Source of the DNA: Candidatus Gastranaerophilales bacterium
Lineage (GTDB): Bacteria; Cyanobacteriota; Vampirovibrionia; Gastranaerophilales; Gastranaerophilaceae
Direction: 5' to 3'
Assembly (NCBI GenBank): GCA_947587615.1
Contig: CANPYC010000004.1
Location: 22,240 to 86,239 of the forward strand
DNA length: 64,000 bases
Both the position numbers and the translations under genes were made by a program. Below the pieces are notes generated by a model. The model saw only the letters and a list, made by a program, of their open reading frames with translations. It made no database searches and had not been told where the DNA came from. Each line of letters begins with the position of its first letter. The stretch's first letter is position 1. Of the stretch, positions 18,609-26,226 are shown piece after piece.

Positions 18609-18974
18609 ATGAAAACCACTCTTTTAAAAACTACTTTTTTAAAAATATTCTTTCTAATCTCAATCCTATCCTTTAGCTTTTGCCTTGCCAATGATAATAT
18701 TAAAGAATCAATGTCAATCAATGACTTTTTACTTGATAATGATTCAAAAAAATGGAAAAAATTAGACTTAAATGCGCAAGGTGTTGTTACATATAAAAAT
18801 AAAATTATTTTAAATTATAATGGGGTGCCATTAAGTGATGACACCTCATTTTATGATAACGAGTTATTGATGATTATCCATGCTAATAAAATCAAACCTC
18901 GTTTTGGTTGTAATCCAAAAAATACTAAGAAAAACGGCACCTTAGGTTGTTATATTGATAACCCTGATAAATAA
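18609..18974 (+). CDS. Small secreted protein with the same signal peptide as the LprI-like genes
   Basis: 121 residues. Residues 1-27 are nearly identical to the signal peptides of the two LprI-like proteins, but the mature part (NDNIKESMSINDFLLDNDS...) is unrelated. It contains one Cys pair (FGCNPKN, LGCYIDN) that could form a periplasmic disulfide. I recognise no family. The shared promoter and signal with a swapped mature domain suggest a cassette-type immunity gene whose effector partner is now missing. It is followed by a region without an effector gene (18975-19230). Confidence 0.65.
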   Translation: MKTTLLKTTFLKIFFLISILSFSFCLANDNIKESMSINDFLLDNDSKKWKKLDLNAQGVVTYKNKIILNYNGVPLSDDTSFYDNELLMIIHANKIKPRFGCNPKNTKKNGTLGCYIDNPDK

Positions 18975-19059
18975 TTAATCGGGAGTTAAAAAAAGAGCTT
19001 TTTCTTATTTTTGGTATTACCTAATGAAACAGCCGGTATTTTTCCTGTTGTTCTATTTA

Positions 19060-19287
19060 GTAAACCTTAATTAAATCAATTCTTTATCTATCTAAACAAT
19101 AAAAATCTTAAAGCCTTATTATACATTTCATCCTAATTAATAACTTTATCATCTAACTTGTTTTAATTAATTAAATAGCAATAATAATTTAAAATTGATT
19201 TATAAATTATATTATAATATTATTTATACATTGTCAAGAAAATATTTTAATTTCACCCCATATTTAAAATATGTTATAATAAAACCC
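19060..19287. repeat. Repeat of the divergent promoter hub, lacking an effector gene on its minus side
   Basis: This stretch is a near copy of 18380-18608, including the A/T-rich leader, the minus-strand TTGACA (19237-19232) and the plus-strand TTTCAC-18-TATAAT (19251-19280). The plus promoter serves the LprI-like gene at 19288. The minus promoter points into 18975-19190, where I find no effector open frame. The 317-bp gap 18974-19288 therefore holds a promoter with a deleted client, plus a short A/T-rich remnant. Confidence 0.7.
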
Positions 19288-19797
19288 ATGAAAACTACCC
19301 TTTTAAAAACCAATATTTTAAAAATATTCTTTTTAATCTCAATCCTATCCTTTAGCTTTTGCCTTGCTAAAGAAACTTATACAACCCAAGAAGAACTTAA
19401 AAAAATAGATAACGATACACAAAAATGTATCGATAAAAACTATAAAACAGATTATGACATGATGCAATGTTCTCTCAAAGGTATAGAAAAATATAATAAA
19501 GAAATAGATAGAACAATATCTGCCGCAAAAGACATGCTATCTAAAACCCAATATGAACAATTCTTAAAAACTCAAAAAGCTTGGGAAAACTTTATGAAAG
19601 AAGAGGACAATCTTTTAAAACAAACGTATGAAAAAGACTGTCCTCCATATTTGCCATGTTTAACTGCAACGGGCGATAAATATTTTTACACCAAAGAAAG
19701 AGCCGAAGATTTAAGCGGATTTTTAGGCGTATGGAAGTTGTTTAAAGAAAAAGGTGTTTTAGATGATGAATTAAACTTTGTTCCGTTTAATAATTAA
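19288..19797 (+). CDS. LprI-like (DUF1311) secreted protein, copy 2; putative immunity to the muramidase effector
   Basis: 169 residues from ATG 19288. An upstream extension to 19195 runs through the promoter and is rejected. The signal peptide differs from copy 1 at several positions (TTLLKTNILK), but the mature protein is identical. LprI-family proteins can inhibit lysozyme. The gene converges on, and overlaps by 4 bp, the gene for a muramidase-domain protein at 19794-20927, which makes an enzyme-inhibitor pair a natural reading. The promoter gives a nearly leaderless mRNA (TATAAT 7 bp before ATG). The identity over about 481 bp with copy 1 implies a recent duplication or gene conversion. 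Confidence 0.8.
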   Translation: MKTTLLKTNILKIFFLISILSFSFCLAKETYTTQEELKKIDNDTQKCIDKNYKTDYDMMQCSLKGIEKYNKEIDRTISAAKDMLSKTQYEQFLKTQKAWENFMKEEDNLLKQTYEKDCPPYLPCLTATGDKYFYTKERAEDLSGFLGVWKLFKEKGVLDDELNFVPFNN

Positions 19798-20927
19798 TCT
19801 TCTAAAATATTTTCATCTTTCATTTTTTGAATTTTTCCCGTTCTGTTTTTCCAGCCTTTGAGAAATTCTTTTTGTTTGGGTTTATCTTTAACTATATCAT
19901 CATAAAAGTTATTTCTTAATTTCATATATTTATCAAAATCCCCGCCTGATTGTTGAAGAAATTTTTTCGCTCTACCTACCCCATGGTTAATAGCAGAGTC
20001 ATAGTGCAGATATCTTAAATTTTTATCTTTAATTTTATCGGCACCTGAAGCCAAATAATATTCCTTGTAATAGATTTCATTTGCTTCATCTTTGGTTATA
20101 TTTTTGACATCTTTTAGCGGTCTGTTCATTTTTTTATTGTAAGCGTCAAATGTTCTTTGTGTTACGCCCATATTTGTTCTTCCACCCCTATCGTTTTTAT
20201 TATCGACAAAACCGCCTTCTGCTTCATGGGTATATTTTATTATTTTGTTAAAGTTTTCATCTTGTATTTTTGATTTTACATTGGAAACATTAACTTCATT
20301 GTTATTAGAAGTATCATCATATTGAGCATGAAGCTTAAAAGGAGCTTGATTATCCTGCAAATCCTTACGATTAGAATTTGCATTATCATCTTCAGAGATT
20401 TTGTCAAACATTTTCGGTTGATAAATTTCTTCTTTTTCTTTAGCTTCTTTATCGCCGGAATGTGATTTAGTTTTAGTTTCATTTCCGGGTAACGGCGCTT
20501 CGATTTTATTTGTATCTTTATTATCTTCGTTATCTTCTATATCTTCAATATCTCCTAAGTATGTTTTAACCTTATATTCATCTCCGGGTAATGGTATTTT
20601 AGAACTGTTTGTATCTTCAACTTCACTTGCTCCTCCCGTAAACAACCCCTTTCTTCTTCCCAATCCTTCTTCACTTATCCTCTTTTCTAATTCTTCGGGT
20701 GTTCTGAGCAAAATATCGGCACTTGTTGCCTTGTCGCCTAAGATATTAAGAAGTTCATCTTTTTTTCTTTGTTTTTTTCTTTTTTCATCCTCTTGTGCTC
20801 TTGTGTTGGCAAATAATGTGTTTGCTATTTCATCCGGTGACATGTGAGAGGTTGAGGTTATTCCCCCGTTTTTGAAAGTAAATTTTTTGTCATCCGTCAT
20901 AGAATTATTAGATATTCCCCAAGTCAT
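19794..20927 (-). CDS. Effector-like protein 2 with C-terminal GH108-type muramidase domain
   Basis: 377 residues. The N-terminal ~105 residues share the module of effector 1 (KFTFKNGGITSTSHMSPDEI, NELLNILG-like block, TPEELEKRI, KGLFTGGAS). A repetitive acidic Glu/Asp/Lys linker with two LPGDE/LPGNE repeats follows. From about residue 230 comes a GH108-like peptidoglycan hydrolase domain: the catalytic Glu lies in HEAEGGFVDNKNDRGG, then TNMGVTQRTFDAY, EANEIYYKEYYL and the helix YDSAINHGVGRAKKFLQQ. No signal peptide is present, so export would need a dedicated system or lysis. A strong AAGGAGGACAATAA precedes the ATG. It converges with an LprI-like gene. Confidence 0.8.
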   Translation of the reverse strand: MTWGISNNSMTDDKKFTFKNGGITSTSHMSPDEIANTLFANTRAQEDEKRKKQRKKDELLNILGDKATSADILLRTPEELEKRISEEGLGRRKGLFTGGASEVEDTNSSKIPLPGDEYKVKTYLGDIEDIEDNEDNKDTNKIEAPLPGNETKTKSHSGDKEAKEKEEIYQPKMFDKISEDDNANSNRKDLQDNQAPFKLHAQYDDTSNNNEVNVSNVKSKIQDENFNKIIKYTHEAEGGFVDNKNDRGGRTNMGVTQRTFDAYNKKMNRPLKDVKNITKDEANEIYYKEYYLASGADKIKDKNLRYLHYDSAINHGVGRAKKFLQQSGGDFDKYMKLRNNFYDDIVKDKPKQKEFLKGWKNRTGKIQKMKDENILED

Positions 20928-20937
20928 TTATTGTCCT

Positions 20938-21154
20938 CCTTGTATTCCTGTAAATCTTAATTAAATCAATTTTTATCTATTTAAATAATAAAAAAACTCC
21001 GTAAAGTTCAATATCCATCTTCACCCTTTAAATAAATAAATAAATCTTGTATCTTTTTTATTCATAGCCCAATTTGTCTTTTCTATTAATCAAACAGTAA
21101 TTTATTTAAAATTAATTTACAAATTATATTACAATATTATTTATATTTTGTCAA
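20938..21154. promoter_or_regulatory. Promoter and long leader of effector gene 2; diverged copy of the promoter hub
   Basis: The 339-bp gap 20928-21265 begins with the same leader as effector 1 (CTGTAAATCTTAATTAAATC on the plus strand). It carries TTGACA (21154-21149), 17 bp, TAATAT (21131-21126) on the minus strand. The implied 5' leader is about 200 nt. The plus-strand half of the hub (TTTCAC/TATAAT with a secreted-protein gene) is absent. No gene is seen in the gap. Confidence 0.6.
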
Positions 21155-21265
21155 GAAAAATATTTTATATTTTTAAAAATTTTAAAATTCTTAACTATCT
21201 TTATAAATTTAGCTCGCAACTAAAAATTTGTATTGTTACTTTCATTCGCTCATGCTAAAATTTTA

Positions 21266-21598
21266 AAAAAGTCGGCTGATAATCGCGCAGAATTGTAAAA
21301 TTTTGTGAGGAAAGTCCGGGCAGTCCAAATAGCAAATTTGCTTGGGAAACCCAAGTGCCCGTGAGGGTGAGGACAGTGCCACAGAAAAGTAGAATGCTGT
21401 TTATTAACAGCGATTGTGCAACGGCGGAGTAAGAGCCCACCGCTGATATCGTGAGATATCAGGCATGGTAAACCCCGATTGACTGCAAGTTTGAATTTGT
21501 AAGAAGGTGCTATTTCCGCTCTTTTTAGAGATTACAAGAAAAAACGCATTAGACAGATGATTATCTTAATACTGAACTCGGCTTATAACCGACTTTCT
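21266..21598 (+). ncRNA. rnpB: RNase P RNA (A type)
   Basis: This RNA is the catalytic subunit that trims tRNA 5' ends. Universally conserved blocks are present in order: GAGGAAAGTCCGGGC near 21300, ACAGTGCCACAGAAA near 21375, GGTAAACCCCG near 21470 and AGACAGATGATTAT near 21550. Helix P1 is formed by AAAGTCGG (21268-21275) and CCGACTTT (21589-21596), which sets the ends. A terminator hairpin begins immediately after. Length of about 330 nt is normal. Confidence 0.96.
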
Positions 21599-21623
21599 GC
21601 CCTATTTTTAGGGCAGTTTTTTA
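21597..21623. terminator. Terminator after rnpB, shared with the converging sigma gene
   Basis: CTGCCCTA-TTTT-TAGGGCAG followed by TTTTTTA. It terminates rnpB and abuts the stop codon of the minus-strand sigma factor gene. Confidence 0.9.
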
Positions 21624-22637
21624 TTCTAAACCTATATAATTTTTTAAATTAAGCGATAAATTTTTATTTCTGCAAAGTTTTTTAAGTTTTGCAATTGCTC
21701 TTGTTTCAATTTGTCTTATTCTTTCTCTTGAAACACCATACCTTGAACCTATTTCATCAAGAGTTTTCTTTTGCCCGTTGTTATCTAAGCCATAGCGCAT
21801 AATTAAAACATCTTTTTCTTTTGGATTCAATTGATTGAGCATTTTTTGAACATCTTCAAGTAAATTTTCCTGCGTAACTTTGGTGTCGGGGGTTAAATGT
21901 GTTTCATCAACAATAAAATCTGCTATTTTTGAAGTGTCGTCTTTTTGGTTGGCGGGTGTTTCAATTGAAATTGTACTTTGCGAACTTTTCATAAGAGCTA
22001 CAAGTTTATTAACGGGCATATCAACTCGGGCTGCTATTTCTTCTTTTGTCGGGACTCTATTTAATTCTGTTGAGAGTTCAATTGTTGCTCTTTTTATTCT
22101 TGATAGTGTTTCAATCATGTGAACAGGGAGTCTTATCATTCTTGATTTATCAGCAATTCCTCTTGTTATTGCCTGTTGAATCCACCAGGTTGCATAAGTT
22201 GAAAATTTATAACCTTTTGAATAGTCAAATTTTTCTGCTGCTTTCATAAGCCCTAAGTTGCCTTCTTGAATTAAATCAAGAAAAGATAGGCCTCTTCCTA
22301 TATATTTTTTTGCAATTGAAACAACAAGCCTTAAATTTGCATTTATTAAAATTTCTCTTGCTTTAGTTGAATGATTTTCTTTTATTTGTCTTGCAATTTC
22401 AAGTTCATCTTCAAAACTCAAAAGAGGAATTTTACCAATTTGTTGAAGGTAAATTTTAACCGAGTCATCAGATGTTATTGATTTATAGTCTTCTTGATTT
22501 CTTTGTCTGTCCTCGTCCTCATCCTCGTCTTCCTGCTGAGATGAAATTGAATTATCAATCTCTAACAGCGTTTCTTCGTCAAGGTCGTCGTATAAAAAAT
22601 CGTTTTGCACTTCTTTATTCGAGTTTTGAGTTTTCAT
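21621..22637 (-). CDS. rpoD: Primary sigma factor of RNA polymerase (RpoD/SigA)
   Basis: About 338 residues from ATG 22637, with TTGGAG just upstream. A TTG four codons earlier is less likely. It directs RNA polymerase to -10/-35 promoters. Region 1.2 (SVKIYLQQIGKIPLLS) and region 2 (NLRLVVSIAKKYIGRGLSFLDLIQEGN..., KFSTYATWWIQQAI) are followed by region 3 and region 4 with TLDEIGSRYGVSRERIRQIE. The N-terminus is short and very acidic (QQEDEDEDED). The size suits cyanobacteria-like or Firmicutes SigA rather than proteobacterial RpoD. Confidence 0.93.
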   Translation of the reverse strand: MKTQNSNKEVQNDFLYDDLDEETLLEIDNSISSQQEDEDEDEDRQRNQEDYKSITSDDSVKIYLQQIGKIPLLSFEDELEIARQIKENHSTKAREILINANLRLVVSIAKKYIGRGLSFLDLIQEGNLGLMKAAEKFDYSKGYKFSTYATWWIQQAITRGIADKSRMIRLPVHMIETLSRIKRATIELSTELNRVPTKEEIAARVDMPVNKLVALMKSSQSTISIETPANQKDDTSKIADFIVDETHLTPDTKVTQENLLEDVQKMLNQLNPKEKDVLIMRYGLDNNGQKKTLDEIGSRYGVSRERIRQIETRAIAKLKKLCRNKNLSLNLKNYIGLE

Positions 22638-22671
22638 TTTATTCTCCAAGTATAGGTATTATATAATAATT

Positions 22672-23445
22672 TTAATTTTTTTTAAATTCCTTGTTTTTAA
22701 GCTCGATTTGTCTTAAAGCTTCGTATAGTATTACTGCGGTTGCTGCTGAAACGTTTAAAGATTCAAAATTGCTTTTAAGTTTAATTGTAAAATCTGCTTT
22801 ATTTAAAATTGTTTTAGATATTCCCGAACCTTCCGAGCCCATAACAAGAGCGAAATTTATATCTGTGTAATCAATTTCATAATAATTATCTTTAGCTTGC
22901 ATTTGTGTTGCAATTATCCAAAAGTTTTGTTTTTTTAATTTGTCAATACTGCTTGACAGGCTAGTTGTTTTTATAACAGGAATATGGTTAATTGCTCCCG
23001 AGGATATTTTTTCAACGGTTGAATTAACAGGGCAGCTTCTGAAATCAGATATCATAACACCGTCAAAACCTGCGGCAGCAGCAGTTCTTATAATTGCGCC
23101 GAAGTTGTGAGGGTCTGTAATTCTGTCTAAAATTACTATTCTTTTAAACCCTTCCTTTTTAATGGCAAGAAAATCTTCTAATTCCATAAATTCAACAGGG
23201 GAAACACTTGCAATTACACCTTGAAAATTTACATCATCTTCAAAGTTTTCTCTAAACTTTTGCAAATTTGTTCTTTGGAGTTGAATAGAGTTGATATTAG
23301 CCAACTCGACAATTTTTTTAAGACGATTATCAAAAGATATTCCTATTTGTATGTAAATTTTGTTAACTCTTTTTGGAGAATTTGTCAGAGTTTCGATAAT
23401 CGGATTTTTCCCGTAAATTAAGCTATTTTCGCCTGTTTTTCTCAT
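22672..23445 (-). CDS. rlmB: SpoU-family RNA 2'-O-methyltransferase (RlmB-like)
   Basis: 257 residues. The SpoU/TrmH knot motifs are visible: motif 1 in ILDRITDPHNFGAIIRTA (conserved Asn and Arg), motif 2 in FALVMGSEGSGIS, and motif 3 in SLNVSAATAVILYEALRQ. An N-terminal substrate-binding domain (IYGKNPIIETL...) matches RlmB, which methylates G2251 of 23S rRNA. A close paralogue such as RNA methyltransferase TrmH-type 3 cannot be excluded by eye. It lies directly upstream of the sigma gene on the same strand (34-bp gap). Confidence 0.85.
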   Translation of the reverse strand: MRKTGENSLIYGKNPIIETLTNSPKRVNKIYIQIGISFDNRLKKIVELANINSIQLQRTNLQKFRENFEDDVNFQGVIASVSPVEFMELEDFLAIKKEGFKRIVILDRITDPHNFGAIIRTAAAAGFDGVMISDFRSCPVNSTVEKISSGAINHIPVIKTTSLSSSIDKLKKQNFWIIATQMQAKDNYYEIDYTDINFALVMGSEGSGISKTILNKADFTIKLKSNFESLNVSAATAVILYEALRQIELKNKEFKKN

Positions 23446-23555
23446 TCTTTTATCCTATTTTTTTTGTATATTATTGTAAACTATATGTTTTTTATTTTTT
23501 TATATTGTATTATAAAATTGGAGTAGAATGAATAAGATTAGAATTTTATAGAGAG

Positions 23556-25274
23556 ATGTTAAACAGTATTATACCTTCAGGAAATCAAAAACAAATTGTC
23601 GGAATCGCTCTCACTCCGGGTATAGGCTTGGAGATGGTTATTCTCGACAAAGCAACTCATCAAATTGTAAATTACGGTCGTGAAAGAGTTGAGTATAACT
23701 TTTCAACAAGAGAAATAAATGATGCAGCTCAATTTAAGTCCGCTTTAGTCGGCTTAAAGAATGCAATGAGAATCCCCACCGGAGCACCTGCTTATCTTGT
23801 TTTACCGAATGTTTACTTTGACTTTATTGAAGTTCCTACAAACATTGTTGATGTAGAAATCAAAACGGCAATTTTATCCAGAGCGGAAGACTTCTATTTA
23901 TTTAAAAAAGAAGAACCCGCTTCAGGCTGGTGCGAAGTAGCTAACACATTTGCTTCAAGTCAAAAACGTCTTGCTTATGCTTCAATTCAAAAAAGAGTTG
24001 TTGATGAATTGAAAGATATTCTCGTTGAAGCAGGCTTTAAGGTAGCCGGAATTGAAGGCGCTTATGCTGCAACGTTGAGAGGTCTTTATTTGACAGGCGC
24101 TTTGGATGATGTAATCCTGGAAGACGCAACTTGGACAGGCATGATTATTAACACAAACAGCTATACGTTGTTTCAATTTGAAGGTAAAAACCTGATAGAT
24201 TATAATGAAATCCCTCTTGCTACAAGATCATTCTCGACCGAAGAAGCCTATGCTGCTATTGTTTCAGGTTCATCTCAATTATTATCAAATTATTCACCTA
24301 CTAAATTATTTTTAATAAGCCAAACTGATGAAATTTGCGCTAAAATTTTGAAAAAACAAATGCAATATGATAGAGAAATTATTGCAATTGATACAAATAA
24401 ATTTTCCGAAAGCCCCGTAGTTCAAGTCTTAAATGCGGTTGATTTTGATTTAGCAAATTCTGTTTCCCTGACGGCAATCGGTGCGGCTTGCATAAAGACT
24501 GATTTTGGTATGGTAATGAACATCTTAGCTGATGAAATGAATGCAAATTTAGGTATTTATTTTACTGCTAATGTTCTAGGAAGTCCGCTTGAAGTTACAA
24601 AAGAAGTTGTAATGCAAGCGGGTATTGTGATTGTCATTATATGTCTTATTGTGTTTGGCGGAATTACCGCTTTAGCTTCTTCAATCGCTGCTGCAAACGA
24701 CAAACGGGCAAAGGATTTCCAAAGTCAAATTACGGAAATTGAAACTCAAATAAGCGCTTTAAGTAAAGATGAAGAGATTGTCGAAGAGGAAGAAGTTGAA
24801 GAAGTTGACATCAATGCTCTTATTGATGAAATAGCAACAGCAAATGTTTCTGCAATTAATTTTTACGATTCGATTTCTTCCGATATACCTAAAAACGTTT
24901 GGTTGACAAAATATTACAATAAAGCAGGTACAAAGCTTGCTGTTCAAGGTATAGCGGAAAATATCGGCGATATTTATGAATACTATAAAAATTTAAGAAT
25001 TGTTTCTCCGCAATCCGATATTAAACTTACAGAGTTAAAAGTTATAACAGAGGACGCTAATGACAAATATTTAGCCAGTCTTGCTATTGATAAAGATGTG
25101 GATAGATTATACAGTTTTGAAATTTCCAACACTCAAATTGAGTTTAACGCTCCAAAGAATAATCAGGACGGAGGCGGTGAAGATACAAAACAGGATGATG
25201 AATCCAGTGTAATTCCAAGAGCACCAATGGAAGACCCGTCGGATCAAATGCAGCCTACGGAAGATGAGGAGTAA
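23556..25274 (+). CDS. PilM-PilN fusion protein of type IV pilus assembly
   Basis: 572 residues. The first ~350 residues resemble the actin-like PilM protein (IVGIALTPGIGLEMVIL, ATLRGLYL). A membrane helix at about residues 352-375 (MQAGIVIVIICLIVFGGITAL) follows, then a coiled coil and a PilN-like domain (IPKNVWLTKYYN, VQGIAENIGDIYEYYKNL). In most bacteria PilM and PilN are separate and bind each other through the PilN N-terminus. Here they appear joined. The C-terminal ~50 residues are acidic and disordered. The PilO-like gene starts 9 bp downstream. Domain calls rest on pattern and context. Confidence 0.75.
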   Translation: MLNSIIPSGNQKQIVGIALTPGIGLEMVILDKATHQIVNYGRERVEYNFSTREINDAAQFKSALVGLKNAMRIPTGAPAYLVLPNVYFDFIEVPTNIVDVEIKTAILSRAEDFYLFKKEEPASGWCEVANTFASSQKRLAYASIQKRVVDELKDILVEAGFKVAGIEGAYAATLRGLYLTGALDDVILEDATWTGMIINTNSYTLFQFEGKNLIDYNEIPLATRSFSTEEAYAAIVSGSSQLLSNYSPTKLFLISQTDEICAKILKKQMQYDREIIAIDTNKFSESPVVQVLNAVDFDLANSVSLTAIGAACIKTDFGMVMNILADEMNANLGIYFTANVLGSPLEVTKEVVMQAGIVIVIICLIVFGGITALASSIAAANDKRAKDFQSQITEIETQISALSKDEEIVEEEEVEEVDINALIDEIATANVSAINFYDSISSDIPKNVWLTKYYNKAGTKLAVQGIAENIGDIYEYYKNLRIVSPQSDIKLTELKVITEDANDKYLASLAIDKDVDRLYSFEISNTQIEFNAPKNNQDGGGEDTKQDDESSVIPRAPMEDPSDQMQPTEDEE

Positions 25275-25283
25275 TCGTTAAAG

Positions 25284-25892
25284 ATGAATAACAAATTCTT
25301 AGAGGACAATATATTAATCTTATTAGTTGTTGTAGTGGTTGTAATAGGCGGTATAGTTTTTGCTTCTAAGTCTGTTCCCGCTGCTATATCAAGTTTTGAT
25401 TCCGTAAAAACAAAACAAGAAAGTCTTAAGAATAAACAAAGCGAATTAGTAAAAATTCAAGAGCAAGTAAAGAAAAAGGAGCAAGAAGCGCAAGCGGGTG
25501 AAGAAGAAAGCACGGAGCAAAAACAAACAAAAAGCGGTAAAATAATTTACGAAGTATTGGAACAGCAATTCAGCCCCGAAGCTTCTTTTGGTATAATGTT
25601 TGAAAATATTTTATCAAATATTACAAACAGCGGTGTTAAAGTTAGAAAAATTGAATATAACTACAATTTAACCGATGATAAAATTGCTTCGTCGGGCGCT
25701 GTCGGCTATAATGCTTGCGAACTTTCTTTTGTTACGGTTGCTAATTATTCACAACTTCAAGCTTTCTTTAAAAACATTGCAAAAGAAAATTACTTGAGTA
25801 ATATTTATGAAGTATATATTGAGCCTTATGACAGAGATAAAACAATATTAATTGCCAAATTTAAAATAAGGCTGTATACAAAAACAATTTAG
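25284..25892 (+). CDS. pilO: PilO-like type IV pilus inner-membrane protein
   Basis: 202 residues: one N-terminal membrane helix (about residues 10-28, ILLVVVVVVIGGIVFA), a Lys/Glu-rich coiled coil (residues 40-85) and a C-terminal ferredoxin-like domain (VRKIEYNYN, AYN..ELSFVTVANYSQLQAFFKNI). This is the PilO layout. PilO pairs with PilN to align the pilus machine across the envelope. It sits directly after the PilM-PilN gene and before a terminator, so the operon has two genes. No pilP or pilQ follows here. Confidence 0.75.
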   Translation: MNNKFLEDNILILLVVVVVVIGGIVFASKSVPAAISSFDSVKTKQESLKNKQSELVKIQEQVKKKEQEAQAGEEESTEQKQTKSGKIIYEVLEQQFSPEASFGIMFENILSNITNSGVKVRKIEYNYNLTDDKIASSGAVGYNACELSFVTVANYSQLQAFFKNIAKENYLSNIYEVYIEPYDRDKTILIAKFKIRLYTKTI

Positions 25893-25910
25893 CTTATTAA
25901 TAAATGTTTA

Positions 25911-25941
25911 ACTGTCGGGGTTTTATTCCCGACAGTTTTTA
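25911..25941 (+). terminator. Rho-independent terminator of the pilMN-pilO operon
   Basis: ACTGTCGGG-GTTTTATT-CCCGACAGT followed by TTTTTAT, starting 19 bp after the stop codon. Confidence 0.9.
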
Positions 25942-25989
25942 TATATAACTTTAAATTAATGAATGGCAATACAAAATAAAAGCATATAG

Positions 25990-26160
25990 TTAAATATAAT
26001 TAACTGAATTTATAATTTCCTGCTTTTTTTGTCTGAAGTTTTTCATCTTAATTTTTTGCGCCAAGGCTTTCAGACGGTAGTCGTAATAATCAAAAATCAA
26101 AGAATCGCTAAGCATTATTTCTTCTTTTTGATATCTTTTCTGTTGTTCACTTTTCTTCAT
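25990..26160 (-). CDS. Possible 56-residue charged small protein
   Basis: ATG at 26160 opens a frame of 56 residues starting MKKSEQQKRYQKEE and ending INSVNYI. It is rich in Lys, Gln, Tyr and Glu, with a mixed-charge helix pattern (DYRLKALAQKIK). It fills most of the 335-bp gap between the pilO terminator and the DUF4145-like gene. The ribosome site is weak (AAAGAG, 13 nt upstream). An overlapping plus-strand frame from a TTG at 26029 is hydrophobic and less credible. I recognise no family. Confidence 0.35.
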   Translation of the reverse strand: MKKSEQQKRYQKEEIMLSDSLIFDYYDYRLKALAQKIKMKNFRQKKQEIINSVNYI

Positions 26161-26226
26161 ACTTTATATATCTCTTTTATATCTTATGTATATATAAAGT
26201 ATTTTTTAATGAAAAAATTGCACCAA

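Noticed and set aside
19195..19287. Longer N-terminus for the second LprI-like protein
   Set aside because: It would translate the promoter shared with two other genes and bury the signal peptide.
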